64,000 nt of DNA from Xanthomonas bonasiae (GTDB taxonomy: Bacteria > Pseudomonadota > Gammaproteobacteria > Xanthomonadales > Xanthomonadaceae), in contig NZ_JAFIWB010000004.1 of assembly GCF_017163705.1 (NCBI RefSeq), positions 62,001 through 126,000 of the forward strand. Direction: 5' to 3'. Both the position numbers and the translations under genes were made by a program. Positions within the stretch are counted from its first letter, which is position 1. Every line of letters starts with the position of its first letter. Below, in pieces: positions 10,170-19,778 of the stretch. The notes beneath the pieces were generated by a model. It saw nothing but the letters and a program-made list of their open reading frames with translations, was not told the DNA's origin and did not search any database.

Positions 10170-11219
10170 ATGAGCCTCGTGAATACGCCAAACCGCCCCC
10201 TTACTGTGAATGCCCCGCTCGACCGCTATGCCGCCGCCGTTGCGCCGGCCGCCGACGGCGTGCTCGCGCTGCGCGGCGAAGTGGCGGTGGCGCTGCCGCT
10301 GCGCCACGCCGGCGTGCAGTTGCTGCGCCTGCGCTACGAGCTGACCGGTCCGGCGGACGCGCCGGTGGTGTTCGTCGCCGGCGGCATCTCCGCGCATCGC
10401 CATCTCGCCGCCAACGCGAGCTTTCCCGAGAAGGGCTGGGCCGAAGGCCTGGTCGCGCCTGGGCGGGCGCTGGACCCGAGCCAGCGGCGGCTGCTGGCGT
10501 TCGATTTCGTCGGCGCCGACGGCAGCCTGGACGCGCCGATCGACAGCGCCGACCAGGCCGATGCGATCGCCGCGCTGCTGGATGCGCTGGGCATCGCCCA
10601 GTTGCACGGCTTCGTCGGCTATTCCTACGGCGCGCTGGTCGGCCTGCAGCTGGCGGTGCGGCATCCGCAGCGCTTGCTGAAACTGGTCGCGGTCAGCGGC
10701 GCGCACCGCGCGCATCCGTATGCCGCGGCGTGGCGCGCGCTGCAGCGCCGCGCGGTGGCCCTGGGCCAGTTGCAGTGCGCCGAGAGCCACGGGCTGTCGC
10801 TAGCGCGGCAGTTCGCGATGCTCAGCTACCGCACCCCGGAAGAATTCGGCGAGCGCTTCGATGCGCCGCCGGAAGTGATCAACGGCCGCGTCCGCGTCGC
10901 CGCCGAGGACTACCTGGATGCCGCCGGCGCGCAGTACGTGGCGCGCACCCAGGTCAACGCCTACCTGCGCCTGTCCGAATCCATCGACCTGCACCGCATC
11001 GACCCGGCCGCCGTCGCCGTGACGACCGTGGTGGTCGCGGTCGAAGGCGACCGCCTGGTGCCGCTGGCCGACCTGGTCACCCTGGTCGAGGGCCTGGGCC
11101 CGCGCGGCAGCCTGCGCGTGCTGCGTTCGCCGTACGGCCACGACGCCTTCCTGAAAGAAACCGACCGCATCGACGCGATCCTCGCCACCGCCCTTCGCCC
11201 CACCGGAGCTACCGCATGA
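10170..11219 (+). CDS. metX: Homoserine O-acyltransferase, MetX-like
   Basis: A 349-residue alpha/beta-hydrolase-fold enzyme that acylates L-homoserine, the first committed step to methionine. The nucleophile elbow is GYSYG (Ser152), and the other triad members are Asp294 (VEGDRLVPL) and His324 (PYGHDAFL). Many proteobacterial MetX enzymes use succinyl-CoA rather than acetyl-CoA, and I cannot decide the donor from sequence alone. It is somewhat shorter than typical MetX. It is first in an operon behind a SAM-I riboswitch, and its stop overlaps the metB start (ATGA), so the two are translationally coupled. Confidence 0.88.
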   Translation: MSLVNTPNRPLTVNAPLDRYAAAVAPAADGVLALRGEVAVALPLRHAGVQLLRLRYELTGPADAPVVFVAGGISAHRHLAANASFPEKGWAEGLVAPGRALDPSQRRLLAFDFVGADGSLDAPIDSADQADAIAALLDALGIAQLHGFVGYSYGALVGLQLAVRHPQRLLKLVAVSGAHRAHPYAAAWRALQRRAVALGQLQCAESHGLSLARQFAMLSYRTPEEFGERFDAPPEVINGRVRVAAEDYLDAAGAQYVARTQVNAYLRLSESIDLHRIDPAAVAVTTVVVAVEGDRLVPLADLVTLVEGLGPRGSLRVLRSPYGHDAFLKETDRIDAILATALRPTGATA

Positions 11220-12433
11220 GCACTGCCCACGACAACGATCTGCCCTGTAGCTCCGCCACCGCCGCGGTGCGCGCCGGCATCGATCGCGATACCGCCTACG
11301 GCGCGGTGACCCCGCCGATCGTGCTGTCGTCGAACTTCAGCTTCGACGGCTTCGGCAACAAGCGCCAGTACGACTACACCCGCAGCGGCAATCCGACCCG
11401 CGACCTGCTCGGCGAAGCGTTGGCGGAGCTGGAAGGCGGCGCCGGCGGCGTGATCACGGCCACCGGCATGGGCGCGATCAACCTGGTGCTGAACGCGCTG
11501 CTGCAGCCGGGCGACAAGCTGGTGGTGCCGCACGATGCGTACGGCGGCAGCTGGCGCCTGTTCAACGCGCTGGCCAAAAAGGGCCATTTTGAACTGATCA
11601 CCGCCGACCTGACCGACCCGCGCTCGCTGGCCGAGGCGCTGGCGCAGTCGCCGCAGCTGGTGCTGATCGAGACCCCGTCCAATCCGCTGCTGCGCATCAC
11701 CGACCTGCGCTTCGTCATCGATGCCGCGCACAAGGCCGGCGCGCTGGCGGTGGTCGACAACACCTTCCTGTCGCCGGCGCTGCAGAAGCCCATCGCCTTC
11801 GGCGCCGACCTGGTCATCCATTCCACCACCAAGTACGTCAACGGCCACAGCGACGTGGTCGGCGGCGCGGTGATCGCCGCCACCGCCGAACTGCACCAGC
11901 AACTGGTGTGGTGGGCCAACGCGCTGGGCCTGACCGGTTCGCCGTTCGATGCGTTCCTGACCCTGCGCGGCCTGCGCACGCTGGATGCGCGCCTGCGCGT
12001 GCACCAGGAGAACGCACAGGCGGTGGTGGCGCTGCTCGACGGGCATGCCGCGGTCAACCAGGTCTATTACCCGGGCCTGGCCACGCATCCGGGGCATGCG
12101 GTGGCGGCGCGGCAGCAGACCGGCTTCGGCGCGATGATCAGCTTCGAGCTGGCCGGTGGCGAAGCCGAGGTACGTGCCTTCGTCGATGGGCTGCGCTATT
12201 TCACCCTGGCCGAGTCGCTGGGCGGGGTCGAGAGCCTGGTCGCGCATCCGGCGTCGATGACGCACGCGGCGATGACCGCCGAGGCGCGCGCCAATGCCGG
12301 CATCAGCGATGGCCTGCTGCGGCTGTCGGTGGGCATCGAGTCCAGCGAGGACCTGATCGCCGACCTGCAGGCAGGTCTGCTGCGTGCGCAGCAGGCGGGC
12401 GAGGCGGTGGCGCGCAAACGGGTGGACGCGTGA
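11216..12433 (+). CDS. metB: Cystathionine gamma-synthase / O-acylhomoserine lyase, PLP-dependent
   Basis: A 405-residue Cys/Met-metabolism PLP enzyme. The internal aldimine lysine is Lys206 in HSTTKYVNGHSD, and the cofactor-binding GMGAINLVLNALLQPGDK segment is present. It should join O-acylhomoserine with cysteine to give cystathionine; a direct sulfhydrylase activity (MetZ type) cannot be excluded, since the two are hard to separate by motif. It starts in a 4-nt overlap with metX and ends in a GTGA overlap with hom, so the three are co-translated under riboswitch control. Confidence 0.92.
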   Translation: MSTAHDNDLPCSSATAAVRAGIDRDTAYGAVTPPIVLSSNFSFDGFGNKRQYDYTRSGNPTRDLLGEALAELEGGAGGVITATGMGAINLVLNALLQPGDKLVVPHDAYGGSWRLFNALAKKGHFELITADLTDPRSLAEALAQSPQLVLIETPSNPLLRITDLRFVIDAAHKAGALAVVDNTFLSPALQKPIAFGADLVIHSTTKYVNGHSDVVGGAVIAATAELHQQLVWWANALGLTGSPFDAFLTLRGLRTLDARLRVHQENAQAVVALLDGHAAVNQVYYPGLATHPGHAVAARQQTGFGAMISFELAGGEAEVRAFVDGLRYFTLAESLGGVESLVAHPASMTHAAMTAEARANAGISDGLLRLSVGIESSEDLIADLQAGLLRAQQAGEAVARKRVDA

Positions 12434-13518
12434 GCAGCAGCGTCGCCGATGCAATAGCGCCGGCGCCGGCGCAGGCCGCCGATGCCGCATTGCCGCGACT
12501 CGGTCTGCTCGGCACCGGCACGGTCGGCCGCGCCTTCGTCGCGCGCTACCAGGTGCTGCAGCAGCGCCGCCCGGGCTTGCCGACGTTCGCCTGGCTGGCC
12601 AATTCGCGGATCCTGCAGGAGTGTCGGCAAGCGCCGGCGCAGGCGTTGGCCGTGGCCAATGCCGCCGTGCGTGGCAATCGCGGCAGCGCGCCGCAGCCCG
12701 CCGACCTGCGTGCCGGCGACATCGTGGTCGACGCTACCGCCAGCGAGGCGGTGGCGCAGCGGCATGCCGAGTGGCTGGCGCGCGGGGTGCATGTGGTGAC
12801 CGCGAACAAGCTCGGCCAGGGCGCTGCGTTGGCGCGCGCCGAACAGATCCATGCCGCGCGGCATGCCGCCGGCGCGCACTACGGCGACAGCGCCACGGTC
12901 GGTGCGGGCCTGCCGTTGCTGAGCAGCCTGCGCGCGCTGGCCGCCGGCGGCGACCATATCCACGCGGTGGAAGGCGTGCTGTCCGGCTCGATGGCGTGGC
13001 TGCTGCATCGCTACGACGGCAGCCGTGCGTTCTCCGCGTGCGTGCGCGAGGCCGCGGCGGCCGGCTACACCGAGCCCGATCCGCGCGAGGACCTGTCCGG
13101 CGAGGACGTGCGCCGCAAGCTGCTGATCCTGGCGCGCGCGGCCGGGCTGTCGTTGCGCGCCGAGCAGGTGCAGGTCGAATCGCTGCTGCCGGCGGCGCTG
13201 GCCGCGGCGGCACCGCGGGACGTGGATGCCGCGTTGTCGGCGCTGGATGCGCCGCTGGCGACGCGCCTGGCGCAGGCGCACGCGAACGGCGCCTGCCTGC
13301 GGTTCGTCGGCCGTTTCGATGCGCACGGCGCGTCGGTGGGATTGCGCGAGCTGCCGCTGGCGCATCCGCTGGCCAGCGGTGCCGGTACCGACAACCGCGT
13401 CGCCATCCACAGCGACCGCTACCTGCAGCAGCCGTTGCTGATCCAGGGCCCCGGCGCCGGGGCCGAGGTGACCGCGGCGGCCTTGCTCGACGACGTGCTG
13501 CGCATCGCGGTGCGCTGA
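12430..13518 (+). CDS. hom: Homoserine dehydrogenase
   Basis: A 362-residue NAD(P)H-dependent enzyme that reduces aspartate semialdehyde to homoserine, the acceptor for metX. The nucleotide-binding loop is GLLGTGTVGRAF (about residue 28), and the catalytic core contains GAHYGDSATVGAGLPLL and VEGVLSGSMAWLL. There is no ACT domain and no aspartokinase fusion, so it lacks the usual threonine feedback module. It starts with GTG inside the metB stop (GTGA). Another homoserine dehydrogenase fused to aspartokinase is common in this family, so this copy is probably dedicated to methionine. Confidence 0.92.
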   Translation: MSSSVADAIAPAPAQAADAALPRLGLLGTGTVGRAFVARYQVLQQRRPGLPTFAWLANSRILQECRQAPAQALAVANAAVRGNRGSAPQPADLRAGDIVVDATASEAVAQRHAEWLARGVHVVTANKLGQGAALARAEQIHAARHAAGAHYGDSATVGAGLPLLSSLRALAAGGDHIHAVEGVLSGSMAWLLHRYDGSRAFSACVREAAAAGYTEPDPREDLSGEDVRRKLLILARAAGLSLRAEQVQVESLLPAALAAAAPRDVDAALSALDAPLATRLAQAHANGACLRFVGRFDAHGASVGLRELPLAHPLASGAGTDNRVAIHSDRYLQQPLLIQGPGAGAEVTAAALLDDVLRIAVR

Positions 13519-13532
13519 GGCGCCGGCATCCG

Positions 13533-13551
13533 CTGCGCCGCTACGGCGCAG
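13533..13551. terminator. Hairpin between the convergent hom operon and hydrolase gene
   Basis: A perfect 8-bp stem CTGCGCCG-CTA-CGGCGCAG spans the stop codon of the hydrolase on the minus strand (the CTA loop is TAG) and lies 14 bases after hom. It has no T run on either strand, so it is at best a weak two-way terminator. Confidence 0.35.
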
Positions 13552-14575
13552 TGCTCGGTGCGGCGCTCGGCGCGGCCAGCGCCTGCAGCAGCGCGGCGTT
13601 GAAGCGCTGCGGCGCTTCGACCTGCGGGGAGTGGCCCAGGTCGGCGAATTCGACCAGCGTCGCGCCGGGAATCGCCGCCGCCGCGCGCTTGCCCAGCGCC
13701 GGATAGTCGCCCAGGGTCCTGGCCAGCGCCGGCGGCGCCAGGTCCTTGCCGATCGCGGTGCGGTCGCGCTGGCCGATGAACAGCGTGGTCGGTACGCGCA
13801 GTTGCGCGAACTGCTGCACCACCGGCTGGTTGAACACCATGTCCGAGGTCAGCGCCTGGTTCCAGGCCACGCGCGCGTGGCCGGGGCCGGCATACAGCCC
13901 GGCCTGCATCGTCACCCAGCGGTCGTACTCCGGTTTCCATTGCCCGCCGTAGTAGACGCTCTGCTGGTACTGCTTGATCGAAGCGGCATCGGTCTTGAGC
14001 TCCTTCGCGTACCAGTCGTCGACGCTGCGCCACGGCACGCCGGCCGCCTTCCAGTCCTCCAGCCCGATCGGATTGACCAGCAGCAGCCGGCTCACGTCCT
14101 GCGGATACTGCAGCGCGTAGTGCGCGGCGAGCATGCCGCCCATCGAGTGGCCGACGAACACCGCCCGGGTGACCCCGGCGTGTTGCAGCAGCGCATGGGT
14201 GTTGGCCGCCAGTTGCGCGAAGGAGAACTGGTAGGCCTGCGGCTTGCTCGACTTGCAGAAACCGATCTGGTCCGGCGCGATCACCCGGTAGCCCGCGGCG
14301 ACCAGCGCGGCGATCGCCGACTCCCAGGTCGCCGCGCAGAAGTTCTTGCCGTGCAGCAGCACGACCGTGCGGCCGTTCGGCGTGCCGCTCGGGGCCACGT
14401 CCAGATAGGCCATCTGCAACGGCTGGCGCTGCGAGGCGAAGTCGTAGCGCGCGACGGGGTACGGATAGTCGAAGCCTTCCAGCTGCGCGCCGTAGCGCGG
14501 TGCGGGCGTGGCGGCGTGGCAGGGCGGCAGCAGGAGCGCGGCGGCGAGCGCGGCGAGGAGCGTGTGTCGGCGCAT
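13541..14575 (-). CDS. Exported alpha/beta hydrolase
   Basis: A 344-residue protein with a signal peptide (MRRHTLLAALAAALLLPPCHA). The hydrolase fold is clear: LLHGKNFCAATW near the oxyanion strand, nucleophile elbow GHSMGG, and a late His in DLGHSPQVEAPQRF. It resembles periplasmic or secreted prolyl-aminopeptidase-like and haloalkane-dehalogenase-like hydrolases; the substrate cannot be told from the sequence. It has no apparent operon partner: hom converges on one side and the propeller cyclase lies 69 bases upstream in the same direction. Confidence 0.85.
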   Translation of the reverse strand: MRRHTLLAALAAALLLPPCHAATPAPRYGAQLEGFDYPYPVARYDFASQRQPLQMAYLDVAPSGTPNGRTVVLLHGKNFCAATWESAIAALVAAGYRVIAPDQIGFCKSSKPQAYQFSFAQLAANTHALLQHAGVTRAVFVGHSMGGMLAAHYALQYPQDVSRLLLVNPIGLEDWKAAGVPWRSVDDWYAKELKTDAASIKQYQQSVYYGGQWKPEYDRWVTMQAGLYAGPGHARVAWNQALTSDMVFNQPVVQQFAQLRVPTTLFIGQRDRTAIGKDLAPPALARTLGDYPALGKRAAAAIPGATLVEFADLGHSPQVEAPQRFNAALLQALAAPSAAPSTAP

Positions 14576-14644
14576 GCGGGCTGGAGCGAGTGCGGGGATG
14601 CCGCGACTCTAGCCCGGGCCATGCACGGGCCGCGTCAACGCGCT

Positions 14645-17600
14645 TCAGCAGCGCGAGTGCACCAGGCTCAGGCAGGCGTGGTGCTGCATGCGCTCGGGCG
14701 GCTCCTGCAGCGCCGCCAGCACCTGCTCGGCCTGCGTGCCCAGCACCGGCCGGTACGCGGCCCAGCCGTTGCGGCCCTTGGCCTTGGCCTGGTACAGCGC
14801 GCGGTCGGCGAGGATCAGCAACTGCTCCCAGCCCAGGCGGTTGTCGGGATCGTGCACGAACGGGAATTCGGCCAGGCCGATCGAGCAGGTGACCTGGCTG
14901 TGGCGGCCATGATCGAGCGCGAAGGAGTGCGCGGCGATCGACCGGCACAGGCGCTCGGCGGCCACGGTCAGGTTCTCGCGCGGCGCCGAGCGCAGCACCA
15001 GCAGGAATTCCTCGCCGCCCCAGCGCACCACGTAGTCGCTTTCGCGGGTCAGCTTGACCAGCAGCTGCGCCATCTGCTGCAGCACCGCGTCGCCGGTGTG
15101 GTGGCCGCCGCTGTCGTTGATCGACTTGAAATGATCGATGTCGATCAGCGCGAACAGCATGCCCGAGGACAGCATGTCCTGGTCGTTGGCGGCCATGCGC
15201 CGGTACAGCGCGATGTCGCTGGGGATGTGCAGCGACAGGTAGCGGCGATTGCGCAGCTGGGTCAGGTCGTCGGTGAAGCTGGCTTCTTGCAGGCGCTGGT
15301 TGGCCGCCTGCAGCGCCTCGGTGCGCTGGCGCACCTGCCGTTCCAGGGTTTCGCGCTGGCGCTGGTTGACCACGCGCGCGATGCCGATGCCGAGCAGCGC
15401 CAGGGCCAGCACGCCCAGCACCAGCAGCAGCTTGTAGTACAGCGTCTCCTGGAAGCGCAGCCGGATCCGCAGCGGCAACTGCGCCGGCGCCTGCGCCCAG
15501 ACGCCGGCGTTGTTGCTGCCGCTGACCTCGAACACGTAGTCGCCGCCGGGCAGGTTGGTATAGCTGGCCACGCGCTGGCGGATGTCGTCCAGGCTGCGCC
15601 ACTGCGTGTCGTAGCCGACCAGGCGGTAGCGCAGTTCCACGTTCTCCGGGGCCTGGAACGAGGCCGCGGTGAACTCGAAATCCAGGTCGCGCGCCTGCGC
15701 CGGCAGCGGCGTGTCGCGCAGCGCCTGCGGCGCCATCCAGCGGCCCTGCGCGCGGATCCGTTCCACCACCGGCTGCGGCGCGACCGGATTCTTGACGATG
15801 CCGGCGGTGTCCATGGTCACCACGCCGTCGCGGCTGGGCAGCCACAGCGTGCCGTTGTCGATGAAGCCCTTGCCGTTGCCGGCGCCGTTGCAGCACAGGC
15901 CCTGCACGCCGCCGTGGCGCTGGCCGCGCTCGTTGAGCAGCAGTTCGGCCTGCAGCGGCGTGCCCGGCACCGCGATGCGCTTGAGCAGGCTCGCCAGCGG
16001 CACCCGGTACACGCCGCGCAGGCCGGCCACCCACAGGCTGCCGTGGCCGTCGTCGGCGATGAAGAACGCGGCGTTGGCGGGCAGCCCGTCGTGTTCGTCG
16101 AACATGGTCCAGCGCTTGCCGTCGAACACCCACAGCTGGTCGGACAGGGTGCCGATCACCCACTGTCCGCCGGGCAGTTCGTGGATCGCGGTGACGTCGG
16201 CGTCGGCCAGCGCCGAACCGGCCTCGGCGAGCGCCAGCAGGCGCTCGCCGCGCACTTCGTACAGGCCGGCCTGGGAGCCGATCAGCAGGCGCCCGGCGCG
16301 GGTTTCGTGGATCAGGCGGACCCGCGGGTCGCGCAGGCCCTCGCTGTTGCCATAGTGCTGCAGGCGCACGCCGTCGCTGCGGAACAGGCCGTCGCTGGTG
16401 GCGAACCACAGCCGCTGCGCGCGATCGCGGACGATGCCGTTGACCTGCAGTTCGTGCAGCGGCGCCAGCAGTGGCGGCTCGGCCGCGCGCCCGTCGCGGT
16501 ACAGCAGTGCGCCGCGGCGGGTGCCGATCCACAGGTGGCCGGGTTCGGCGAGCAGGGTGTAGGGAACGTCGCCGGGCAGTTGGTCGCGGCTCAGCACTTG
16601 CTGATAGCGGCCGGCGCGCAGCCGCGCCAGGCCGCTGCCGGTGCCGACCCACAGCGAGCCGTCGGGGTCGCGCGCCAGCGTCCACACCAGCGGATCGGTC
16701 AGCCCTTCGTAGCTGCTGTAGCGGCGGGTCCAGCCGTTCCACAGCCTGGTCACGCCGCTCAGCTGGGTGCCCAGCCAAAGGTTGCGCTCGCGGTCCTCGA
16801 AGACCGCGCTGACGACGGTATTCTGACCGTGCTGGAGGGATTGCTCGACGATGCCGCCGTCGCGCACGCGCAGCAGATAGCCGGGCAGGCCCACCCACAG
16901 GTTGCCGTCGCTGTCCTGGAACAGCGCTTCCACTGCGCGTCGGGTCACCGCCGGGTCGCCGGGCAGCCACTGCCAGCGGCCGTCGCGGCGGAACAGCAGG
17001 CCGTCGCGGCTGCCGGCCCACAGCCGTCCCTGCGCGTCCAGCAGCTGCCGCACCGGCGCTGCGTGCGCGTCGGCCGGCAGCGGCAGCGGCTCCTCGTCGC
17101 CCTCGGCGAAGCGCAGCACGGCGCCGCGCGTACCGACCCACAGCTCGCCGCCGCGCGGCAGCAGCGCATAGGCGCCATCGGCGATGCGATGACGCAGGCG
17201 CAGGCCGTCGCCGACCACGGCATAGACGCCATCCTGCGCGGCGACCAGCACCGTGCCTTGCGCGTCGACCGCGATCGCTTCGATGTTCAGCAGCGGGGCT
17301 TGCGGGTCCAGCGGCAGCAGATTGCGGAAGCGGCCGTCGCGGTAGCGCGCCAGGCCGCGATAGGTGCCGATCCACAGGTCGCCGCGCGGGTCCACCTGCA
17401 AGGCCTTGATCCACGGGCCGGGCAGGTTGGCGGGGGCTTTCTCGCCGAAGGTGGTCATGCGCACGCCGTCGAAGCGCGCGAGCCCGCCCATCGTGCCGAT
17501 CCACAGGTAGCCCTGCCGGTCCTGCGCGAAGGCCTGCACGCTCAGCTGCGGCAGGCCTTGTTCCAGGCCCCAGCCTTGGCGTTCGTAGTGGTTGAACTGC

Positions 17601-17713
17601 TTGTCCGGCTGCAAGGCGGCCGCCGTCGGCACGAGCGAGATCCACACTCCCAGGAGCATGGCCAGCTTTAGCGCACAGGTGCACCAGGAAGCGGGGTGGG
17701 ACTGCAAGGGCAT
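14645..17713 (-). CDS. Propeller sensor diguanylate cyclase (Reg_prop, Y_Y_Y, GGDEF)
   Basis: A 1022-residue membrane sensor. A signal anchor (KLAMLLGVWISLVPTAAA) is followed by about 700 residues of repeated propeller motifs of the form GYLWIGT, DLWIGTYRGLARY and NLWLGTQLSGVTR. A Y_Y_Y domain comes next (ELRYRLVGYDTQWRSL), then a membrane helix (LLLVLGVLALALLGIGIA), a coiled coil and a GGDEF domain. The active-site loop is GGEEF at residues 899-903, which is compatible with cyclic-di-GMP synthesis. The propeller probably senses a periplasmic ligand, perhaps carbohydrate, as in related Bacteroides sensors. An upstream start at 17938 would destroy the signal sequence. Confidence 0.92.
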   Translation of the reverse strand: MPLQSHPASWCTCALKLAMLLGVWISLVPTAAALQPDKQFNHYERQGWGLEQGLPQLSVQAFAQDRQGYLWIGTMGGLARFDGVRMTTFGEKAPANLPGPWIKALQVDPRGDLWIGTYRGLARYRDGRFRNLLPLDPQAPLLNIEAIAVDAQGTVLVAAQDGVYAVVGDGLRLRHRIADGAYALLPRGGELWVGTRGAVLRFAEGDEEPLPLPADAHAAPVRQLLDAQGRLWAGSRDGLLFRRDGRWQWLPGDPAVTRRAVEALFQDSDGNLWVGLPGYLLRVRDGGIVEQSLQHGQNTVVSAVFEDRERNLWLGTQLSGVTRLWNGWTRRYSSYEGLTDPLVWTLARDPDGSLWVGTGSGLARLRAGRYQQVLSRDQLPGDVPYTLLAEPGHLWIGTRRGALLYRDGRAAEPPLLAPLHELQVNGIVRDRAQRLWFATSDGLFRSDGVRLQHYGNSEGLRDPRVRLIHETRAGRLLIGSQAGLYEVRGERLLALAEAGSALADADVTAIHELPGGQWVIGTLSDQLWVFDGKRWTMFDEHDGLPANAAFFIADDGHGSLWVAGLRGVYRVPLASLLKRIAVPGTPLQAELLLNERGQRHGGVQGLCCNGAGNGKGFIDNGTLWLPSRDGVVTMDTAGIVKNPVAPQPVVERIRAQGRWMAPQALRDTPLPAQARDLDFEFTAASFQAPENVELRYRLVGYDTQWRSLDDIRQRVASYTNLPGGDYVFEVSGSNNAGVWAQAPAQLPLRIRLRFQETLYYKLLLVLGVLALALLGIGIARVVNQRQRETLERQVRQRTEALQAANQRLQEASFTDDLTQLRNRRYLSLHIPSDIALYRRMAANDQDMLSSGMLFALIDIDHFKSINDSGGHHTGDAVLQQMAQLLVKLTRESDYVVRWGGEEFLLVLRSAPRENLTVAAERLCRSIAAHSFALDHGRHSQVTCSIGLAEFPFVHDPDNRLGWEQLLILADRALYQAKAKGRNGWAAYRPVLGTQAEQVLAALQEPPERMQHHACLSLVHSRC

Positions 17714-17992
17714 TCCAGTGCCGGTTCGGCGGATCGTCAATGTCGCTATCGGCGCAGGCGCGCCGATCTTTATCCGTAGCGCAACAAAGGCCTGCGCGGC
17801 GTCGGCGATCGCGACGGCCGCAAGGCCTGTCATCCAGGCAGGTCCGACCCGTGGCACGCGGTGGCGCGCCGCCCATGCAGCGTCGCCGTGCGGGCGCTGC
17901 GCGCTGCGCGGGACCGCGCCCCGGCCTGGTCCGCGCATGCGCCGCGGCGGCGCGATGTGCTCGGACAGGGAGGACGCGCCGGCGCCATCATC

Positions 17993-19375
17993 TCAGCACT
18001 CGATCACGTTCACCGCGAGCCCGCCGCGGCTGGTTTCCTTGTACTTGTCCTGCATGTCGCGGCCGGTGTCGCGCATGGTCCGGATCACCTTGTCCAGCGA
18101 CACCTTGTGCTTGCCGTCGCCGCGCATGGCCATGCGGCTGGCGTTGATCGCCTTCACCGCGCCCATCGCATTGCGCTCGATGCACGGGATCTGCACCAGC
18201 CCGCCGATCGGATCGCAGGTCAGGCCGAGGTTGTGTTCCATGCCGATCTCGGCGGCGTTCTCGATCTGCCCCGGCTTGCCGCCGAGCGCGGCGACCAGGC
18301 CGCCGGCGGCCATCGAGCAGGCCACGCCGACTTCGCCCTGGCAGCCGACTTCGGCGCCGGAGATGGACGCGTTTTCCTTGTACAGGATGCCGATCGCCGC
18401 GGCGGTCAGCAGGAAATCGAAGATGCGCTGCTCGTCGCTGCCCGGGCAGAACCGGTCGAAGTAGTGCAGCACCGCCGGAATGATCCCGGCCGCGCCGTTG
18501 GTCGGTGCGGTGACCACGCGCCCGCCGGCGGCGTTCTCTTCGTTGACCGCCAGCGCATACAGGTTGACCCAGTCCAGCGTGGTCAGCGGATCGCGCATCG
18601 CCGCTTCCGGCTTGGACGACAGTTCGCGGTACAGCGCCGGCGCGCGGCGCGACACGTGCAGGCCGCCGGGCAGCGTGCCTTCCTCGCGGATGCCGCGCGC
18701 CACGCAGGCCTGCATCGCGTTCCACAGCTCGCGCAGGCCGTCGCGGATCTCGTCCTCGCTGCGCCAGCACTTCTCGTTCTCGAACATCAGCGCGGCGATG
18801 CTCAGGCCGCTGCGCGCGGCCTGCGCCAGCAGTTCGTCGCCGCTCTTGAACGGGTAGGGCAGCGGCGTCTCGTCGGCGACGATGCGGTCGTCGGCGGCGT
18901 CGTCCTGGTTGACCACGAAGCCGCCGCCGACCGAGTAGTAGTCGCGCGTGGCGATCACCTCCTCGTCGGCGGCGTAGGCGGTGAAGCGCATGCCGTTGGT
19001 ATGGTAGGGCAGCTTCTGGCGCTTGTTCAGCGCCAGGTCGCGCTTCTCGTCGAAGGCGATGCTGTGCTGGCCCATCAGGTTGATGCGCTTGCTGCTGCGG
19101 ATGCGCTCCAGCGTGCTCGGAATGATGTCCGGGTCGATCAGGTTCGGGCGCTGGCCTTCCAGGCCCAGCAGCACCGCCTTGTCGGTGCCGTGGCCGCGCC
19201 CGGTCAGCGCCAGCGAACCGAACACCTCGGCGCGGATCCGCACCACCTCGCCGAGCCGGCCCGGATCCAGCAGCCAGCGGTGCACGAAGCGCTCGGCCGC
19301 GCGCATCGGCCCCACGGTATGCGAGGAGCTCGGCCCGATGCCGATCTTGAACAGGTCGAAGGTGCTGACAGCCAT
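17993..19375 (-). CDS. sdaA: L-serine ammonia-lyase (iron-sulfur type)
   Basis: A 460-residue enzyme that deaminates L-serine to pyruvate and ammonia, close to E. coli SdaA in length. It opens with the typical [24 protein letters not shown] motif. The cysteines that hold the oxygen-sensitive [4Fe-4S] cluster are seen in [15 protein letters not shown] and [12 protein letters not shown]. Both the beta and alpha parts are in one chain. The ATG at 19375 matches the family start. The 279-bp gap downstream (17714-17992) holds the leader of the propeller cyclase and no gene. Confidence 0.96.
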   Translation of the reverse strand: MAVSTFDLFKIGIGPSSSHTVGPMRAAERFVHRWLLDPGRLGEVVRIRAEVFGSLALTGRGHGTDKAVLLGLEGQRPNLIDPDIIPSTLERIRSSKRINLMGQHSIAFDEKRDLALNKRQKLPYHTNGMRFTAYAADEEVIATRDYYSVGGGFVVNQDDAADDRIVADETPLPYPFKSGDELLAQAARSGLSIAALMFENEKCWRSEDEIRDGLRELWNAMQACVARGIREEGTLPGGLHVSRRAPALYRELSSKPEAAMRDPLTTLDWVNLYALAVNEENAAGGRVVTAPTNGAAGIIPAVLHYFDRFCPGSDEQRIFDFLLTAAAIGILYKENASISGAEVGCQGEVGVACSMAAGGLVAALGGKPGQIENAAEIGMEHNLGLTCDPIGGLVQIPCIERNAMGAVKAINASRMAMRGDGKHKVSLDKVIRTMRDTGRDMQDKYKETSRGGLAVNVIEC

Positions 19376-19465
19376 ACGTGCCGGAGAGGTGGAAGGCCAA
19401 AGACCGTCTATTCTATGCCCCTGGCGCATTGCGCACGCCCGCAACGCAGCATCGGAGCCGCGGCC

Positions 19466-19696
19466 ATGTCCCTGACCCTGTACCAGCGCGACGACTGCCA
19501 TCTGTGCGACCAGGCCCTGCTGGTCCTGGCGCAGGCGCGCGTGGGCGACCTGGACAGCATCTTCATCGACGGCGACCCGGCATTGGAAGCGCGCTACGGC
19601 GAGCGGGTGCCGGTGCTGCGCGACGCGGCGGGGCGCGAGCTGCAATGGCCGTTCGATCCGGCGGAGGTCACGGGCTGGCTGACCGCCGCGCAGTAG
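19466..19696 (+). CDS. Small glutaredoxin-like (DUF836) protein
   Basis: A 76-residue thioredoxin-fold protein with an N-terminal CHLC redox motif (DDCHLCDQA) and the cis-proline region [11 protein letters not shown]. This matches the short glutaredoxin-family proteins of gamma-proteobacteria. The dithiol site suggests a disulphide reductase or a regulatory redox role. It is divergent from sdaA, with 90 bases between the two starts. Confidence 0.85.
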   Translation: MSLTLYQRDDCHLCDQALLVLAQARVGDLDSIFIDGDPALEARYGERVPVLRDAAGRELQWPFDPAEVTGWLTAAQ

Positions 19697-19778
19697 CCTG
19701 GCGGGTAGCGGCGCCTGGCGCGGCGGCATCACAATGCAAGTCATCCCCAGTCATGGCGACAAACGCAGAGGCGGCGAC

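Noticed and set aside
13419-17876. Very long minus-strand frame across the hydrolase and the cyclase genes
   Set aside because: It runs in a different frame from the two well-supported genes and has the Arg- and Ala-rich composition typical of GC-rich shadow frames.
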